Source: JAZOXB01 sp040096185 (GTDB taxonomy: Bacteria; Bacillota; Clostridia; Oscillospirales; Oscillospiraceae). Taken from it: 64,000 nucleotides of DNA. Position 1 is the first letter of the stretch, and the number at the start of each line of letters is the position of its first letter. Below the pieces are notes generated by a model that did not search any database, was not told where the DNA came from, and worked only from the letters and a program-made list of their open reading frames with translations. Shown here in pieces: positions 44,741 to 53,475 of this stretch. Position numbers and translations under genes: made by a program. The stretch is taken from assembly GCF_040096185.1 (NCBI RefSeq), contig NZ_JBBMFF010000270.1:40277-104276 (forward strand). The letters run 5' to 3'.

Positions 44741-45295
44741 TTATCCGTTTTGCGGCATTGTAATACTGCAATCCACTTCATTGCCCCATACATCCCAGCC
44801 GGGGGTCTGCTGCCTGGCAAAAAGCTCCACCCTGGGCTGATCTCCCATGAGCTTTATGATCTTGTCCCGCACTTCATCGGGTTTCTTGCTGTGCTGCTCG
44901 ATATGGGAGATCACAAACTGGTGGATTCCCGCACACTGGCGTTTCGGGTGCCCGCGTGTTGCCAGCAGACATACCTCCGCGTTGGAGCGGGTCCAGAAGC
45001 CCATCCCATAAAACCAGCTATCGGCTTTCCGGTTCTGCTTCAGCCACAGAAACGCCAGGGTCTTATAGTGGAAGCCCCATGCCTCAATCACCCGGAACGC
45101 CTCATTAAGCTGCGGGAAGGTGGCCCATAGAAAAAGCGCACTGTCTTTGGCCGCAAGGTCTGCAACCGGCAGTGCGCATATTTCATCCATGCTCATGGTG
45201 GGGTAATGGTTTTCTGCCACGCCTTTGCCGCGCTTCATGTCATAGCGCCAGGGCGGGTCCGCGTACACAATGCCATATTTCTTAGCCTCCGCCAT
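44741..45295 (-). CDS. MT-A70-family DNA adenine N6-methyltransferase
   Basis: 184 residues with the catalytic DPPW motif near the start (IVYADPPWRYD, residues 13-16) and the SAM-binding C-terminal part (KPDEVRDKIIKLMGDQPRVELFARQQTPGWDVWGNEVD). Bacterial MT-A70 members on phages and ICEs methylate adenine in DNA. No restriction enzyme is present, so it is an orphan methylase, probably for protecting transferred DNA or for regulation. The ATG overlaps the SpoVG stop. Confidence 0.9.
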   Translation of the reverse strand: MAEAKKYGIVYADPPWRYDMKRGKGVAENHYPTMSMDEICALPVADLAAKDSALFLWATFPQLNEAFRVIEAWGFHYKTLAFLWLKQNRKADSWFYGMGFWTRSNAEVCLLATRGHPKRQCAGIHQFVISHIEQHSKKPDEVRDKIIKLMGDQPRVELFARQQTPGWDVWGNEVDCSITMPQNG

Positions 45296-45735
45296 CAGCG
45301 GGCCTGCTCACTCTTGGCAGGCGCGGGCTTTGCCGGCTGCGTCTTGACCTTTCCGGCATTTTCTTTCAGGGCGCCGGTCAGGGAAGGCTTTTCTGCGTCC
45401 CTGGTCGCTTCAAGGGTGGCCTGCAAATTTTCAATCGCCTGGCCGTACCCTTCGATCAGGGCGTCGTTGAGCTGCCTGCGAAAGTCCGCCGTCACCGGCC
45501 AGCACACATCCCTCCATTTTCCCTGCTTATCCTGGGTGGAAGGCATGTTGACATACAGGCCGTTCTCGCCGGAGCAGATACGGAAGCCGTCGATCTTGAA
45601 ACAGTCGCCAATCGTCACGTTGGCAAAGGCCAAGAGGTTCCCCATCGGGGCAATCGGGCGCACGGTTACATCCAGCTTCAAGCTTTCGGACGCCTGAGTG
45701 TCCGGCTGCATGGGTTCGGTATTGGTTTTACTCAT
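45295..45735 (-). CDS. SpoVG-family protein with KPSLTGAL tail motif
   Basis: 146 residues. The central part (LDVTVRPIAPMGNLLAFANVTIGDCFKIDGFRICSGENGLYVNMPSTQDKQGKWRDVCWPV) is a SpoVG fold, known as a site-specific nucleic-acid-binding protein. SpoVG genes occur regularly in clostridial ICEs beside the T4SS genes. A C-terminal extension not present in chromosomal SpoVG (~95 residues) carries AEKPSLTGALKENAGKVK and a Lys/Pro/Ala tail. It may bind transfer DNA or RNA; the tail matches other accessory proteins of the element. Confidence 0.88.
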   Translation of the reverse strand: MSKTNTEPMQPDTQASESLKLDVTVRPIAPMGNLLAFANVTIGDCFKIDGFRICSGENGLYVNMPSTQDKQGKWRDVCWPVTADFRRQLNDALIEGYGQAIENLQATLEATRDAEKPSLTGALKENAGKVKTQPAKPAPAKSEQAR

Positions 45736-45774
45736 AATGAAAGTTCCTCCTTGTTAAAATGTAGTTGTTACCCG

Positions 45775-46638
45775 CTAATGCGAGTTGAATATACTTTTAG
45801 ATAACGAGCCTGTCTTAAAGAGGGCGAAGGCCAGCAGTACGGTATATCCCGCCGTGCCCCAGATCGCACCGTGAATATCGCCGGACGAGGGGATCGACTG
45901 GACCAGCACCGCGTAGATCGCGACGCATACCAGAATTAAGAACCCCTGGAATCCCAGAGCGAACAGGGAACGAAGGTAATTCGTCCCCATCTGTCCCCAT
46001 TCACGGTTTGCCATTGTGGAAAACGGTATGGGTGCCAGGCTGACCGTGAGATATATTTCAATCATGCGGCCATAGACAATGACAAAGATCACAATAGACA
46101 GTACCCACATACACAGGTTGATGATGTTGGTTTCCAGCCATAAGCCGATCAGCTCCCACATCCCCATTGCTTCAAGCTGCGTTTCCAGGTCAGCCAGCGC
46201 CGCCGTGACATCCAGGTTCCCGTTTATCACGCCGGCGCTCCGCGATACCACATTTTGGGCGACATCAAACACCGCCATGACAATCGTAAAACAGTTGGTA
46301 AGCAGGTAGGTGGCTACAAAGGTCTTGAAGATCCACTTGAAGATGTTGAACGTATCAAAATCGTGCATGTTGTTCTTTTCCAAAATCATCTGAATCAGCT
46401 CATATACCAGCACAAAGGTCAGGATCATGCCCGCAATGGGAATGACGACGGTTTCAGAAAGATTCTGGATCATACTGAACACGCCGCCATTCCAGCCCTG
46501 CGGGGTCTGTCCGACCTGCCCGGCCACATCCGCGACCTGGCTGTTTACCGATTCAAAAATACTGGTGTACTGCCCGGTGATCGCTTCGATCAGGCCCTCT
46601 TTGATCCAGTCTGTTATCCAATCAAACAGACTGCCCAT
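45775..46638 (-). CDS. VirB6/TrbL-like channel protein (CD1112 family)
   Basis: 287 residues. The N-terminus (MGSLFDWITDWIKEGLIEAITGQY) is followed by about six membrane helices, including VVIPIAGMILTFVLVYELI and NLCMWVLSIVIFVIVYG, then LAPIPFSTMANREWGQMGTNYLRSLFALG, typical of CD1112-type VirB6 proteins. It forms part of the inner-membrane channel. It begins 7 nt after the stop of Maff2, with which it would normally be co-transcribed; the inserted element now separates it from VirD4. Confidence 0.9.
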   Translation of the reverse strand: MGSLFDWITDWIKEGLIEAITGQYTSIFESVNSQVADVAGQVGQTPQGWNGGVFSMIQNLSETVVIPIAGMILTFVLVYELIQMILEKNNMHDFDTFNIFKWIFKTFVATYLLTNCFTIVMAVFDVAQNVVSRSAGVINGNLDVTAALADLETQLEAMGMWELIGLWLETNIINLCMWVLSIVIFVIVYGRMIEIYLTVSLAPIPFSTMANREWGQMGTNYLRSLFALGFQGFLILVCVAIYAVLVQSIPSSGDIHGAIWGTAGYTVLLAFALFKTGSLSKSIFNSH

Positions 46639-46644
46639 CGGCTA

Positions 46645-46731
46645 TTAACTGAACAGGCCGGACAGGAGCGGAATCAGCGTGGCACCCACCAGGGCGATAC
46701 CGCCGCCCGCCATAAGCTGTTTTATCCCCAA
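46645..46731 (-). pseudogene. Maff2 gene, 3' part (split by the mobilizable element)
   Basis: The frame reads GIKQLMAGGGIALVGATLIPLLSGLFS and ends at TAA 46645. It is the C-terminal end of a Maff2-family protein whose N-terminal part is at 58470-58628. Both parts carry GIKQLMA codons, so the insertion duplicated or reconstituted the target. This half has no start codon of its own. Confidence 0.88.
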
Positions 46732-46766
46732 TTAGGTGTAAAACTCTGCTCGATGGCGGGCGGCGG
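46700..46766. repeat. Inverted repeat across the left junction
   Basis: CCGCCGCCCGCCAT (46700-46713, Maff2 codons) and ATGGCGGGCGGCGG (46753-46766, inside the element) are perfect 14-bp reverse complements 39 nt apart. The flanks AAAAC-AGCTT and AAAAC-TCTGCTCG are also alike, so the inner copy looks like an inverted, degenerate Maff2 target. Confidence 0.7.
46709..46729. repeat. Left attachment-site repeat (attL)
   Basis: GCCATAAGCTG followed by TTTTATCCCC; differs at two positions from the copy at 58477-58497. It encodes the GIKQLMA stretch of Maff2 on the minus strand. Confidence 0.8.
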
Positions 46767-46818
46767 CGTACAAAAAATCTATATGGTGTTTTTAAGAGAA
46801 CCGTCCCGGCGGGACAGG

Positions 46819-48489
46819 TCAGGCAGTGACCTGTTCCACCTCCGGGATGGGTTTGAGATTAAAATGAATTTCGATAGAAATGTGTCTTGTTTTATCTTCG
46901 TCAATGCGCTCATGCACGACGATTTCTTTGATTAAGCGGTTAAGGGTGGCTGCGTCCAGCTCTGTGATGTTGGCGTATTCCTGAATGGCTTCCACCCATT
47001 GTTTTGCGTCATTGGCAAGCTGGACTTCATCGGACAGCCGCTTTCTGCCCTCGGACACTTTTGCTTTAAGCTCCATCTGCTCGGTCTGTGTCTTTTCCAG
47101 TATGGTGTTGAAATTCTGCTCACTGATACGCCCTGCAATCATATCCTCATAAAGCCGCATTACCATTTTGTCCAGAACCTCAATCCGTTCCTCGTCCCTT
47201 GTAAGGGAGCGTTCCATTGCTTCCCGCTGTTCCCGCTGCTCGGCTTCACAGGTATTGGTCAGGCGGTCGGCAACCGCTTCCCCGTCCATCAGGGCAGCTC
47301 TGGCACATTCCCGGATTTTCCGCAGCACATGGCTGTAAAGGGTGTCATAGTCAATCCGATGCTGGGTGCAGTGGTTCTTTCCAAAGGCATTGTAGGTCTT
47401 GCAGGAATAAATCTGCTGAGGATGTTTTGCGTTTGTGTAGCGTACCGTCAGCGACTTCCCACACTCGCCGCATTTTATCAGTCCGGCAAACAGGCTGATT
47501 TCATTGGTCTGCCCCGGACGCTGGCGGGATTTCAGCTTATTCTGCACAATGTCAAAGCTCATGCGGTCAATCAGCGGTTCATGCTGCCCCTCCACCACAA
47601 TCCAGTCCTCCGGCTTCTTTTCCCCAATCGTGCCGATTTTGAAACGGTAGTCCTTTTTCTGGGAAGCAATCGCCCCGGTGTAGACGGGATTCATCAAAAG
47701 GTCTTTGATAACGGAGAAGTCCCACATATACCGTCCTTTTTCTGGGTCTTTCTTTTCCCATTTGGTGCGGGTATTGCGAAGCCCCCGTTCCCGGTTCCAC
47801 CATGTGGGGCAGGGGATTTTTTCTTCCTCCAGCCGTCTGCGGATATAGTTCGGACCATGACCGTTTAGGGCATACCCGAAAATCAGCCGCACAATCGGGG
47901 CGGTTTCCTCGTCAATGAGCAGATGGTTTTTGTCCTCCGGGTCTTTCCGATACCCAAACGGGGCAAGACACCCGGTAAACTGTCCTTTCTGCGCTTTCAG
48001 AAGATAAGAGGAATGGACTTTCTTGGAAATATCCTTGCTGTACATCTCGTTCAGGATATTCTTGAACGGGGCAATATCGTTGTTATCCCGCAGGGTGTCG
48101 ATACCGTCATTCATGGCGATATAGCGGACACCGTTTCTTGGGAAAAAGTCCTCAATCAAATGCCCGGTTTGCAGATAGTTCCGCCCCAGTCGGCTGAGGT
48201 CTTTCGTGATGACAAGGTTGATTTGCCTGCGCTCAATGGCTCTCAACATTCTCTGTAAATCAGGACGCTCCATATTAAGACCTGTGAAACCATCGTCCTG
48301 ATAGACTGCCACAACCTCCCATCCCTGCTTTTCGCAGTATTTTTCCAGCATATCACGCTGGTTTGCGATACTGGCACTTTCGCCTTGCAGGTCATCGTCC
48401 TTTGACAGCCTGCAATAGACCGCCGCACGATAGCCCCCGGCAAGTGCCGAACCGATTGTTCTGTATTCCATTTCGTTCATCATAGCCAT
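46819..48489 (-). CDS. Large serine recombinase of the mobilizable element (TnpX/TndX-like)
   Basis: 556 residues. Nucleophile Ser29 in YCRLSKDDD; DLSRLGRNYLQTG; recombinase domain APFGYRKDPEDKNHLLIDEETAP; zinc ribbon KCGECGKSLTVRYTN with CKTYNAFGKNHC; coiled coil ~395-480; end YANITELDAATLNRLIKEIVVHER as in TnpX/TndX proteins. It catalyses excision and site-selective insertion, here into Maff2. It ends 110 nt from the left repeat, as expected for the end gene of such an element. Confidence 0.93.
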   Translation of the reverse strand: MAMMNEMEYRTIGSALAGGYRAAVYCRLSKDDDLQGESASIANQRDMLEKYCEKQGWEVVAVYQDDGFTGLNMERPDLQRMLRAIERRQINLVITKDLSRLGRNYLQTGHLIEDFFPRNGVRYIAMNDGIDTLRDNNDIAPFKNILNEMYSKDISKKVHSSYLLKAQKGQFTGCLAPFGYRKDPEDKNHLLIDEETAPIVRLIFGYALNGHGPNYIRRRLEEEKIPCPTWWNRERGLRNTRTKWEKKDPEKGRYMWDFSVIKDLLMNPVYTGAIASQKKDYRFKIGTIGEKKPEDWIVVEGQHEPLIDRMSFDIVQNKLKSRQRPGQTNEISLFAGLIKCGECGKSLTVRYTNAKHPQQIYSCKTYNAFGKNHCTQHRIDYDTLYSHVLRKIRECARAALMDGEAVADRLTNTCEAEQREQREAMERSLTRDEERIEVLDKMVMRLYEDMIAGRISEQNFNTILEKTQTEQMELKAKVSEGRKRLSDEVQLANDAKQWVEAIQEYANITELDAATLNRLIKEIVVHERIDEDKTRHISIEIHFNLKPIPEVEQVTA

Positions 48490-48687
48490 TTACCCACACA
48501 ATCCAGACGGTATCTGGCTCTTTTGAACCTCATCTTCATTATAGCTCATATCTTTCTTTTTAGCAAGATATTCTTTCGTATTTGTCTTTCCGTATTTCTG
48601 GGAAATCAGGCTGACGAACACATCGGTTGCATCCAGCTCCCCGTCAAATACAGTGGTCACATGAATCTCTGTTTTGTTTTTTGCCAT
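48490..48687 (-). CDS. Small protein coupled to the serine recombinase
   Basis: 65 residues beginning MAKNKTEIHVTTVFDGELDATDVFVSLISQKYG, ending IPSGLCG; stop lies directly before the recombinase ATG. A GGAGG precedes its ATG. Such short proteins commonly stand before TndX-like recombinase genes in clostridial elements. It has no DNA-binding motif I recognise; a recombination directionality factor is possible but unproven. Confidence 0.65.
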   Translation of the reverse strand: MAKNKTEIHVTTVFDGELDATDVFVSLISQKYGKTNTKEYLAKKKDMSYNEDEVQKSQIPSGLCG

Positions 48688-48730
48688 AGGCAGTTATCCT
48701 CCATACATGAAAATAGCCAGACAGAGGGTG

Positions 48731-49013
48731 TCGGCAACGAAGTCCGGCAACGGGCTTCAAAAGACCTTGCAAACAATCTCAATCTGGCGGTGGTTACTAT
48801 TTATACTTTTCTTTTATTTTTCTGTTGTTTTGGTTGTTATAAGGGAGAAAAGCCCGGAAATAAGGGGTTTTCCCCGGCAACCGGCTCGGCAACGGGATAG
48901 CAACAGGGGGTGCAACGGGTGGTCATTTTCAGAATGGAAGCTCCATCTGTTCTGTGACCTCCACAAAACCGTCCATCGTTTTTTCAGACGGGTTGCCGGA
49001 GTCCGTTGCCGGG
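48731..49013. repeat. Paired CGGCAAC repeats (possible iterons)
   Basis: CGGCAAC occurs in three close pairs: 48732 and 48745, 48875 and 48887 (plus strand), and 48992 and 49005 (as GTTGCCG). Spacing in each pair is 12-13 nt and the sequences between and after are similar. The first two pairs are in the 240-nt gap between the VapE gene and the next gene, the third in the VapE 3' end. No other feature is seen in that gap. Confidence 0.55.
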
Positions 49014-50323
49014 TTTTCTCGCTCCCAGCCCTTTTGTCTGCCATATTCGGAAAACATTCTTGGGTTCGGGAAGTACCGCCAGCGGTCAATGCACTGGTTC
49101 ATAATCTCGTTGATTTCCCGGATTTCCCATTGCTTCGGCTCGTCAAAGGCATGGTTCAAGGCTTCCTTGTAGAGCTGCTTGGAGCAGACCATGCTCCCGG
49201 TGTACTTATCAAGATACGCCTGTATCATCCCGGCTTTGGTGTCCTCCGGCATAAAATCCCGCTGGTGTTCTTTGAGATACCGCTGCATGGCGGGGCTGAA
49301 AGCCAGCTTGAACCTGCCGCTTCGGTAAATCTCCATCGCTTCCGCCCACATCTGCTCAATATAGGCTCTGGAAGCAGCTTCGTCCTCCAAAATGTGAACC
49401 TCAGCTTGCTCCGGGTACACCATGACCGGGATAAAGCGGCGGTTGCCGGAACGGTCAAGGGGCAGGAAGTCAAGGGCATTGGAAGTGCCGCCAAACACGC
49501 ACTGGCGGGGGCGGTCTGCCGGGTGGGTTTCATAGGGTATCTTGTAGACCTCCTTCTGCCGGCTTAAAAATGACTTGATTTCTTCGATGCTCTTGGCGTT
49601 TGCGGTTGCCATCATTTCCGACATTTCGATAATCCAGTGACCTTGCAGCTTGCGGTACACATTGTCATCGTCCAGCTTCCGCAAATCATCGGAAAACCAC
49701 TCGTCCCGGACTGCCAGCAGCCGGAAGAAGGTGGATTTGCCAGCCCCCTGACCGCCTACCAGACACAGCATGATTTCAAACTTGCTTCCGGGCTTAAATG
49801 CCCTTGTAATCGCCCCCAGCATGAACAGCTTCAAGGCTTCATAGGTGTAATCGTCCACATCAGCCCCCAGAAAGTGCCGCAGACAGAAGCGGATGCGCTC
49901 AGTCCCGTCCCATGCAAGGCTGTTCAGAAAATCCCGGATGGGGTGGTACTTATTCTCATTCGCCACAATCCCGATGGCGGTTTCAATCTTTTTCTCACTG
50001 GTAAGCCCGTAGGTTTCCTCCAGATAGAGAAGCAGATACTTCATGTCCGTATCGGTCAGGGCTGTGCTTTCTCTGTGAAAACCGATGGGCTTTATGATGT
50101 CCTTGCGGTCGGTCAGGATGTTGTAGGCGATTGCCCCGGCAAGCACAGGGTCACGCTGGAATACGGTCAGGCAGTTCCGTATGCTCTGGCGGACGCCGCC
50201 TTTCTCGGTGGTTTCCAGAGTTGCCTTTACTTCCTCAACGCTCTGGGGCGGCTGCATGGCGTTCATGGTGTTTTTTAGTTCTTGCTGCGTCTGCGGCTGC
50301 AAGCTCTGCCATTCGCTGTTCAA
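48929..50323 (-). CDS. VapE-family (virulence-associated E) P-loop ATPase/helicase
   Basis: 464 residues. The N-terminal ~110 residues are an alpha-helical lead. The VapE domain has DFLNSLAWDGTERIRFCLRHFLGAD, Walker A VGGQGAGKSTFFRLLA, IIEMSEMMATANAKSIEEIKSFLSR (Walker B region) and the arginine-finger-like FLPLDRSGNRRFIPV. VapE proteins are replicative helicase/primase-partner ATPases of phages, SaPI-like islands and mobile elements. It overlaps the primase gene by 89 nt, so the two products are likely made together for replication of the excised element. Confidence 0.9.
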   Translation of the reverse strand: MNSEWQSLQPQTQQELKNTMNAMQPPQSVEEVKATLETTEKGGVRQSIRNCLTVFQRDPVLAGAIAYNILTDRKDIIKPIGFHRESTALTDTDMKYLLLYLEETYGLTSEKKIETAIGIVANENKYHPIRDFLNSLAWDGTERIRFCLRHFLGADVDDYTYEALKLFMLGAITRAFKPGSKFEIMLCLVGGQGAGKSTFFRLLAVRDEWFSDDLRKLDDDNVYRKLQGHWIIEMSEMMATANAKSIEEIKSFLSRQKEVYKIPYETHPADRPRQCVFGGTSNALDFLPLDRSGNRRFIPVMVYPEQAEVHILEDEAASRAYIEQMWAEAMEIYRSGRFKLAFSPAMQRYLKEHQRDFMPEDTKAGMIQAYLDKYTGSMVCSKQLYKEALNHAFDEPKQWEIREINEIMNQCIDRWRYFPNPRMFSEYGRQKGWERENPATDSGNPSEKTMDGFVEVTEQMELPF

Positions 50324-50879
50324 GCTGTATCACATCCTTTCCGTATTCCGTAATCAAAGCCGCTTTTTCCTCTGTTTCCCCGAACAGCAGCACATCCAGC
50401 AGATATTCCACATGGTCTTGCTTCTGTAAGGCTTCCACAAACCGGGGATGAAAGACTTCCTCCGGGGAGTGCGGGGCATATTCCTTTCTCCACACTCGGA
50501 GCAGGTGGAGATAATCGGCAAGAATACGGAAGCAGCGGTTTTTTGCTTCCTGAAACTGTTCCTCCGGGGATTTCTGCCGGGGCTTGGGCTTTTTTGCCTT
50601 TCCAGGCGGTTTCCAGTCCTCATAGGAAAGCCCGAAGTCCTGTGCCAGCTGTACGGCGGCTTCTTTCTTTCCCAGCCCATACAGGGCGGCGGCAAAATCA
50701 ATCACATCCCCATCCGCACCGCAGCCGAAGCAGTGGTAACGCCGATCCAGCTTCATGCTTGGGGTTTTATCGTTATGGAACGGGCAGCAAGCCATCCCGT
50801 TGCGACCTACATGGATTCCATAATGCTCCGCAGCCTGTCTTGTTGTGACGGACTGCTTCACAGCTTCAAATACATTCAA
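50235..50879 (-). CDS. DNA primase, CHC2 zinc-finger type
   Basis: 214 residues. The N-terminal CHC2 zinc finger (HVGRNGMACCPFHNDKTPSMKLDRRYHCFGCGADGDVIDF) supplies the Cys-His-Cys-Cys ligands. The catalytic TOPRIM domain of DnaG is absent, so it is a short zinc-finger protein that probably works with the VapE-type ATPase. The C-terminal half is helical and basic. It begins 66 nt downstream of the relaxase stop. Confidence 0.88.
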   Translation of the reverse strand: MNVFEAVKQSVTTRQAAEHYGIHVGRNGMACCPFHNDKTPSMKLDRRYHCFGCGADGDVIDFAAALYGLGKKEAAVQLAQDFGLSYEDWKPPGKAKKPKPRQKSPEEQFQEAKNRCFRILADYLHLLRVWRKEYAPHSPEEVFHPRFVEALQKQDHVEYLLDVLLFGETEEKAALITEYGKDVIQLEQRMAELAAADAARTKKHHERHAAAPER

Positions 50880-50944
50880 ATCTATCCCTCCTTGAAAATA
50901 AGAAAAGCACCTGACATTCTCTGCTTGAAAATGGCAAGTGCCTG

Positions 50945-52525
50945 TTAAAGTTCCATATCCTGTTGTTTGTGCTTCGTCTGTGCCGGGACAGTTCTTTGTG
51001 CTTTTTTCTCGTCAGCCTTATCCTGCAAGACTTCTTTGATAGGCTGTTTCTTGGGCGGCTCTTTGCTTTCTTCTGTGCCGGGGGTGGCTTTCCGTACCCA
51101 GTAGCGAATGTCCCGCAGCTTCTTCAAATCCTCCTGTACCTCGGTCAGCGGTGTTTTCAGGGCTGCAATTTCTTCCAGAAGCGTTTCCTGCTCCTCTTGC
51201 AGCTCCTTTTGGGTACTGTCCTTATCGTCCGGGTGCTTGGCAAGGTAGGCGGCGGCTTTCGCATACCGGGTAACCTCCGGGTGTTCCTGTTTGAATTTCT
51301 CCTTTGTTTTCTTGAAAAATATCTTCTGGTACTTCTCATAGACAGGCTTACATTCCTTGCAGTCTGTCCGGCTGGCAAGAATCCCGTCAATCACTTTGCT
51401 GCGGGCTTCCTTTAGCTTCATCTGATTGCGGTAATCTGCGGCTGATTTCCCGGAAGATTCCAGAAACGCTTCTAAGTCCTCCACAGTGGAAAGCCCCTTT
51501 TGCCGGAGATAGGACAGGGCTTCGCTGACTGCCTTTAAGTCCTGTGAAGTCCCCCGGTTCTGTCCAGCCCTCGTCCAGTCCTTCCGTTCTTCCTTTCGTA
51601 TCTCCATGTACTTCATCAGCAGATTGGGAAGAAGTGTCGCTTCCTCCGCCGCTTTTTGTGCAAGCAGCTCTTTCCGTTTTTCTCCCAGCTCGGTAATCCA
51701 GCCTTTGAGGTTTTGGATAAGCTGCCGGATGGACTTCATCAGACTGTTGGCGGCTCTGATTTCCCGGTTCAGGTTTCCGATATTCGTCTGGATACCACGC
51801 TTTTCCATCTGCCGGACAGCAGCCCCCTCATGGACAGTGGGGACAATATCAAGCCCCTGTCTGGCATAGGAACGCAAGTCCACACGCTCCGGACGGTCAT
51901 TGGCTTCCAGATAGCGGTTCTGGATGACCTCCCATTCATGCCGCCAGATTTCGCAATACTTCTGGTCGTTCCAATCCACCGTATCCTCCTTGTGGCTTTT
52001 CCATCTGCCGGACGGAAGTTTTATCCGTTCCCCGTTTTCGTCAAGGTCATAAACCTTGCGGCTCTTGGGAAGCCATTTTCCATGTTCGTCCATTGCCCTC
52101 ATAGTGAGCATGACATGGGCGTGGGGATTGTGTCCCGGCGGATGGGGGTCATGGATTGCAAAATCAGCAATCATGCCTTTGGAAACAAACTGCTGCTGAC
52201 AAAACTCCCGGACAAGGACAGCGTACTGGTCAGGCGGTATCTCTCTTGGGATGGTAAGCACCCACCGCCTTGCAAGCTGGGAGTTCCATTGTTTTTCCAC
52301 CGCTTCGGCGGCGTTCCAGAGAGTGTTGCGGTCTGCGTACTCCTGCGGGGCGTTTGCCGGAAGCATGATTTCGTTGTGGACGATACCACGCTTTTCCGGG
52401 TAGTGCTTTATTTCTTGGTCGTATTCGCAGAACAGCTTTTCGCCGCTTTGGTAGGCAGCGGCGGCAACAGCAGACTGGCGATTGCTGCGCTGTACAATAG
52501 AGATTTGATTGTGTGGACAGGGCAT
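50945..52525 (-). CDS. MobQ-type relaxase (MobA/MobL family)
   Basis: 526 residues. N-terminal relaxase domain: SIVQRSNRQSAVAAAAYQSGEKL (family start with the active-site tyrosine in AAYQSG), WNSQLARRWVLTIPREI, and the three-histidine motif HPPGHNPHAHVMLTMR. The C-terminal half is long coiled coil and ends KKQPIKEVLQDKADEKK plus a basic tail, somewhat like the [KR]PSxxxxL tails elsewhere in the ICE. It nicks its oriT, which I place at 53544-53555. Confidence 0.93.
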   Translation of the reverse strand: MPCPHNQISIVQRSNRQSAVAAAAYQSGEKLFCEYDQEIKHYPEKRGIVHNEIMLPANAPQEYADRNTLWNAAEAVEKQWNSQLARRWVLTIPREIPPDQYAVLVREFCQQQFVSKGMIADFAIHDPHPPGHNPHAHVMLTMRAMDEHGKWLPKSRKVYDLDENGERIKLPSGRWKSHKEDTVDWNDQKYCEIWRHEWEVIQNRYLEANDRPERVDLRSYARQGLDIVPTVHEGAAVRQMEKRGIQTNIGNLNREIRAANSLMKSIRQLIQNLKGWITELGEKRKELLAQKAAEEATLLPNLLMKYMEIRKEERKDWTRAGQNRGTSQDLKAVSEALSYLRQKGLSTVEDLEAFLESSGKSAADYRNQMKLKEARSKVIDGILASRTDCKECKPVYEKYQKIFFKKTKEKFKQEHPEVTRYAKAAAYLAKHPDDKDSTQKELQEEQETLLEEIAALKTPLTEVQEDLKKLRDIRYWVRKATPGTEESKEPPKKQPIKEVLQDKADEKKAQRTVPAQTKHKQQDMEL

Positions 52526-52658
52526 TTTGTGTTCCTCCTTTCCGATTTTGGGCAGAAAAAAAGCAGGAGACCTTTTTCAGATTTCCTGCCTGGTGTGCCG
52601 CTGGGGGCGGCTGGTATTTAGTTATTAAGAAATTTAGGGAGCATTTCGAACTTGTAAA

Positions 52659-53252
52659 TCACAAAATCAGCTCCCATAGTAAGGATGCAGTGAATGGCTG
52701 TAGTAAAAACATTATTAACATTACTGTTCCGCAGATAATATACAAGTCTTTATTTTCTGCATTTAATTCTGGATACTGTGTAAAATTTTTTGTAATCCGC
52801 TTGGCAATGAAATAACCACCTAATGTACCTACCATATTTGTAATTATATCGTTAATGTCGGTTGTCCTAAAAGTAAAGATTTGTGAAATCTCTATTGCAA
52901 TAGTCATGCACATTGCAAATAACATTGTGTTTTTTATTGCCTTGTATTTTTTCCATAACATAGGCAATAAAAAGCCTAATGGCACAAACAAAAGAACATT
53001 TAAACAAGCATTTACAAAATCAGAAATCATATCGACTAACGGAATGATATTGATTGTAAAATCTAAATTCAAAGATAACACACTTGGAAAACCAACAAGA
53101 GATAAAACTGCCACAAGATAAAACGCAAACACAATATATATAAGCGTTTGCTTCAAGCTGCGAAGAGAAATTTTCCCATATAAAGCCAGTAGTGGAACAA
53201 TAAAGATAGCAGCCGCTACGATGTCAATAAGTGCACTATATATTCTGTGCAT
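52659..53252 (-). CDS. VanZ-family membrane protein (AT-rich cargo)
   Basis: 197 residues with five or six membrane helices and the VanZ core FTINIIPLVDMISDFVNACLNVLLFVPLGFLLPML, then AIEISQIFTFRTTDINDIITNMVGTLGGY. VanZ itself gives low-level teicoplanin resistance; most VanZ-like proteins have other, poorly known envelope roles, and no van ligase genes are present. The gene is clearly richer in A and T than its neighbours and lies between the MobQ relaxase and its oriT, so it looks like a later acquisition. Confidence 0.85.
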   Translation of the reverse strand: MHRIYSALIDIVAAAIFIVPLLALYGKISLRSLKQTLIYIVFAFYLVAVLSLVGFPSVLSLNLDFTINIIPLVDMISDFVNACLNVLLFVPLGFLLPMLWKKYKAIKNTMLFAMCMTIAIEISQIFTFRTTDINDIITNMVGTLGGYFIAKRITKNFTQYPELNAENKDLYIICGTVMLIMFLLQPFTASLLWELIL

Positions 53253-53475
53253 ACTTAGCCCTCTTTTCTAAATCATAAATGTTTTATAATCTCATTATAC
53301 ATCAACACCGTATCGAAATATAGCGTGATGTTATTAAGATTGTTTAAACTTGTCGGCTGGGAACAGCTTGCAAGGCAAGGTGTTCCCAGATGGCAAGTCC
53401 ACAAAAGGGTAGCTGGCGGCAGCCAGCGCAGGGGAAGTGTAGCGTCCCCTGTTTGATTTGGAGCAGACCATGACT

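Noticed and set aside
52659..53252. Glycopeptide resistance determinant
   Set aside because: Only a VanZ-family membrane protein is present, without vanR/S/H/A/X-type genes; most VanZ-like proteins are not resistance genes.
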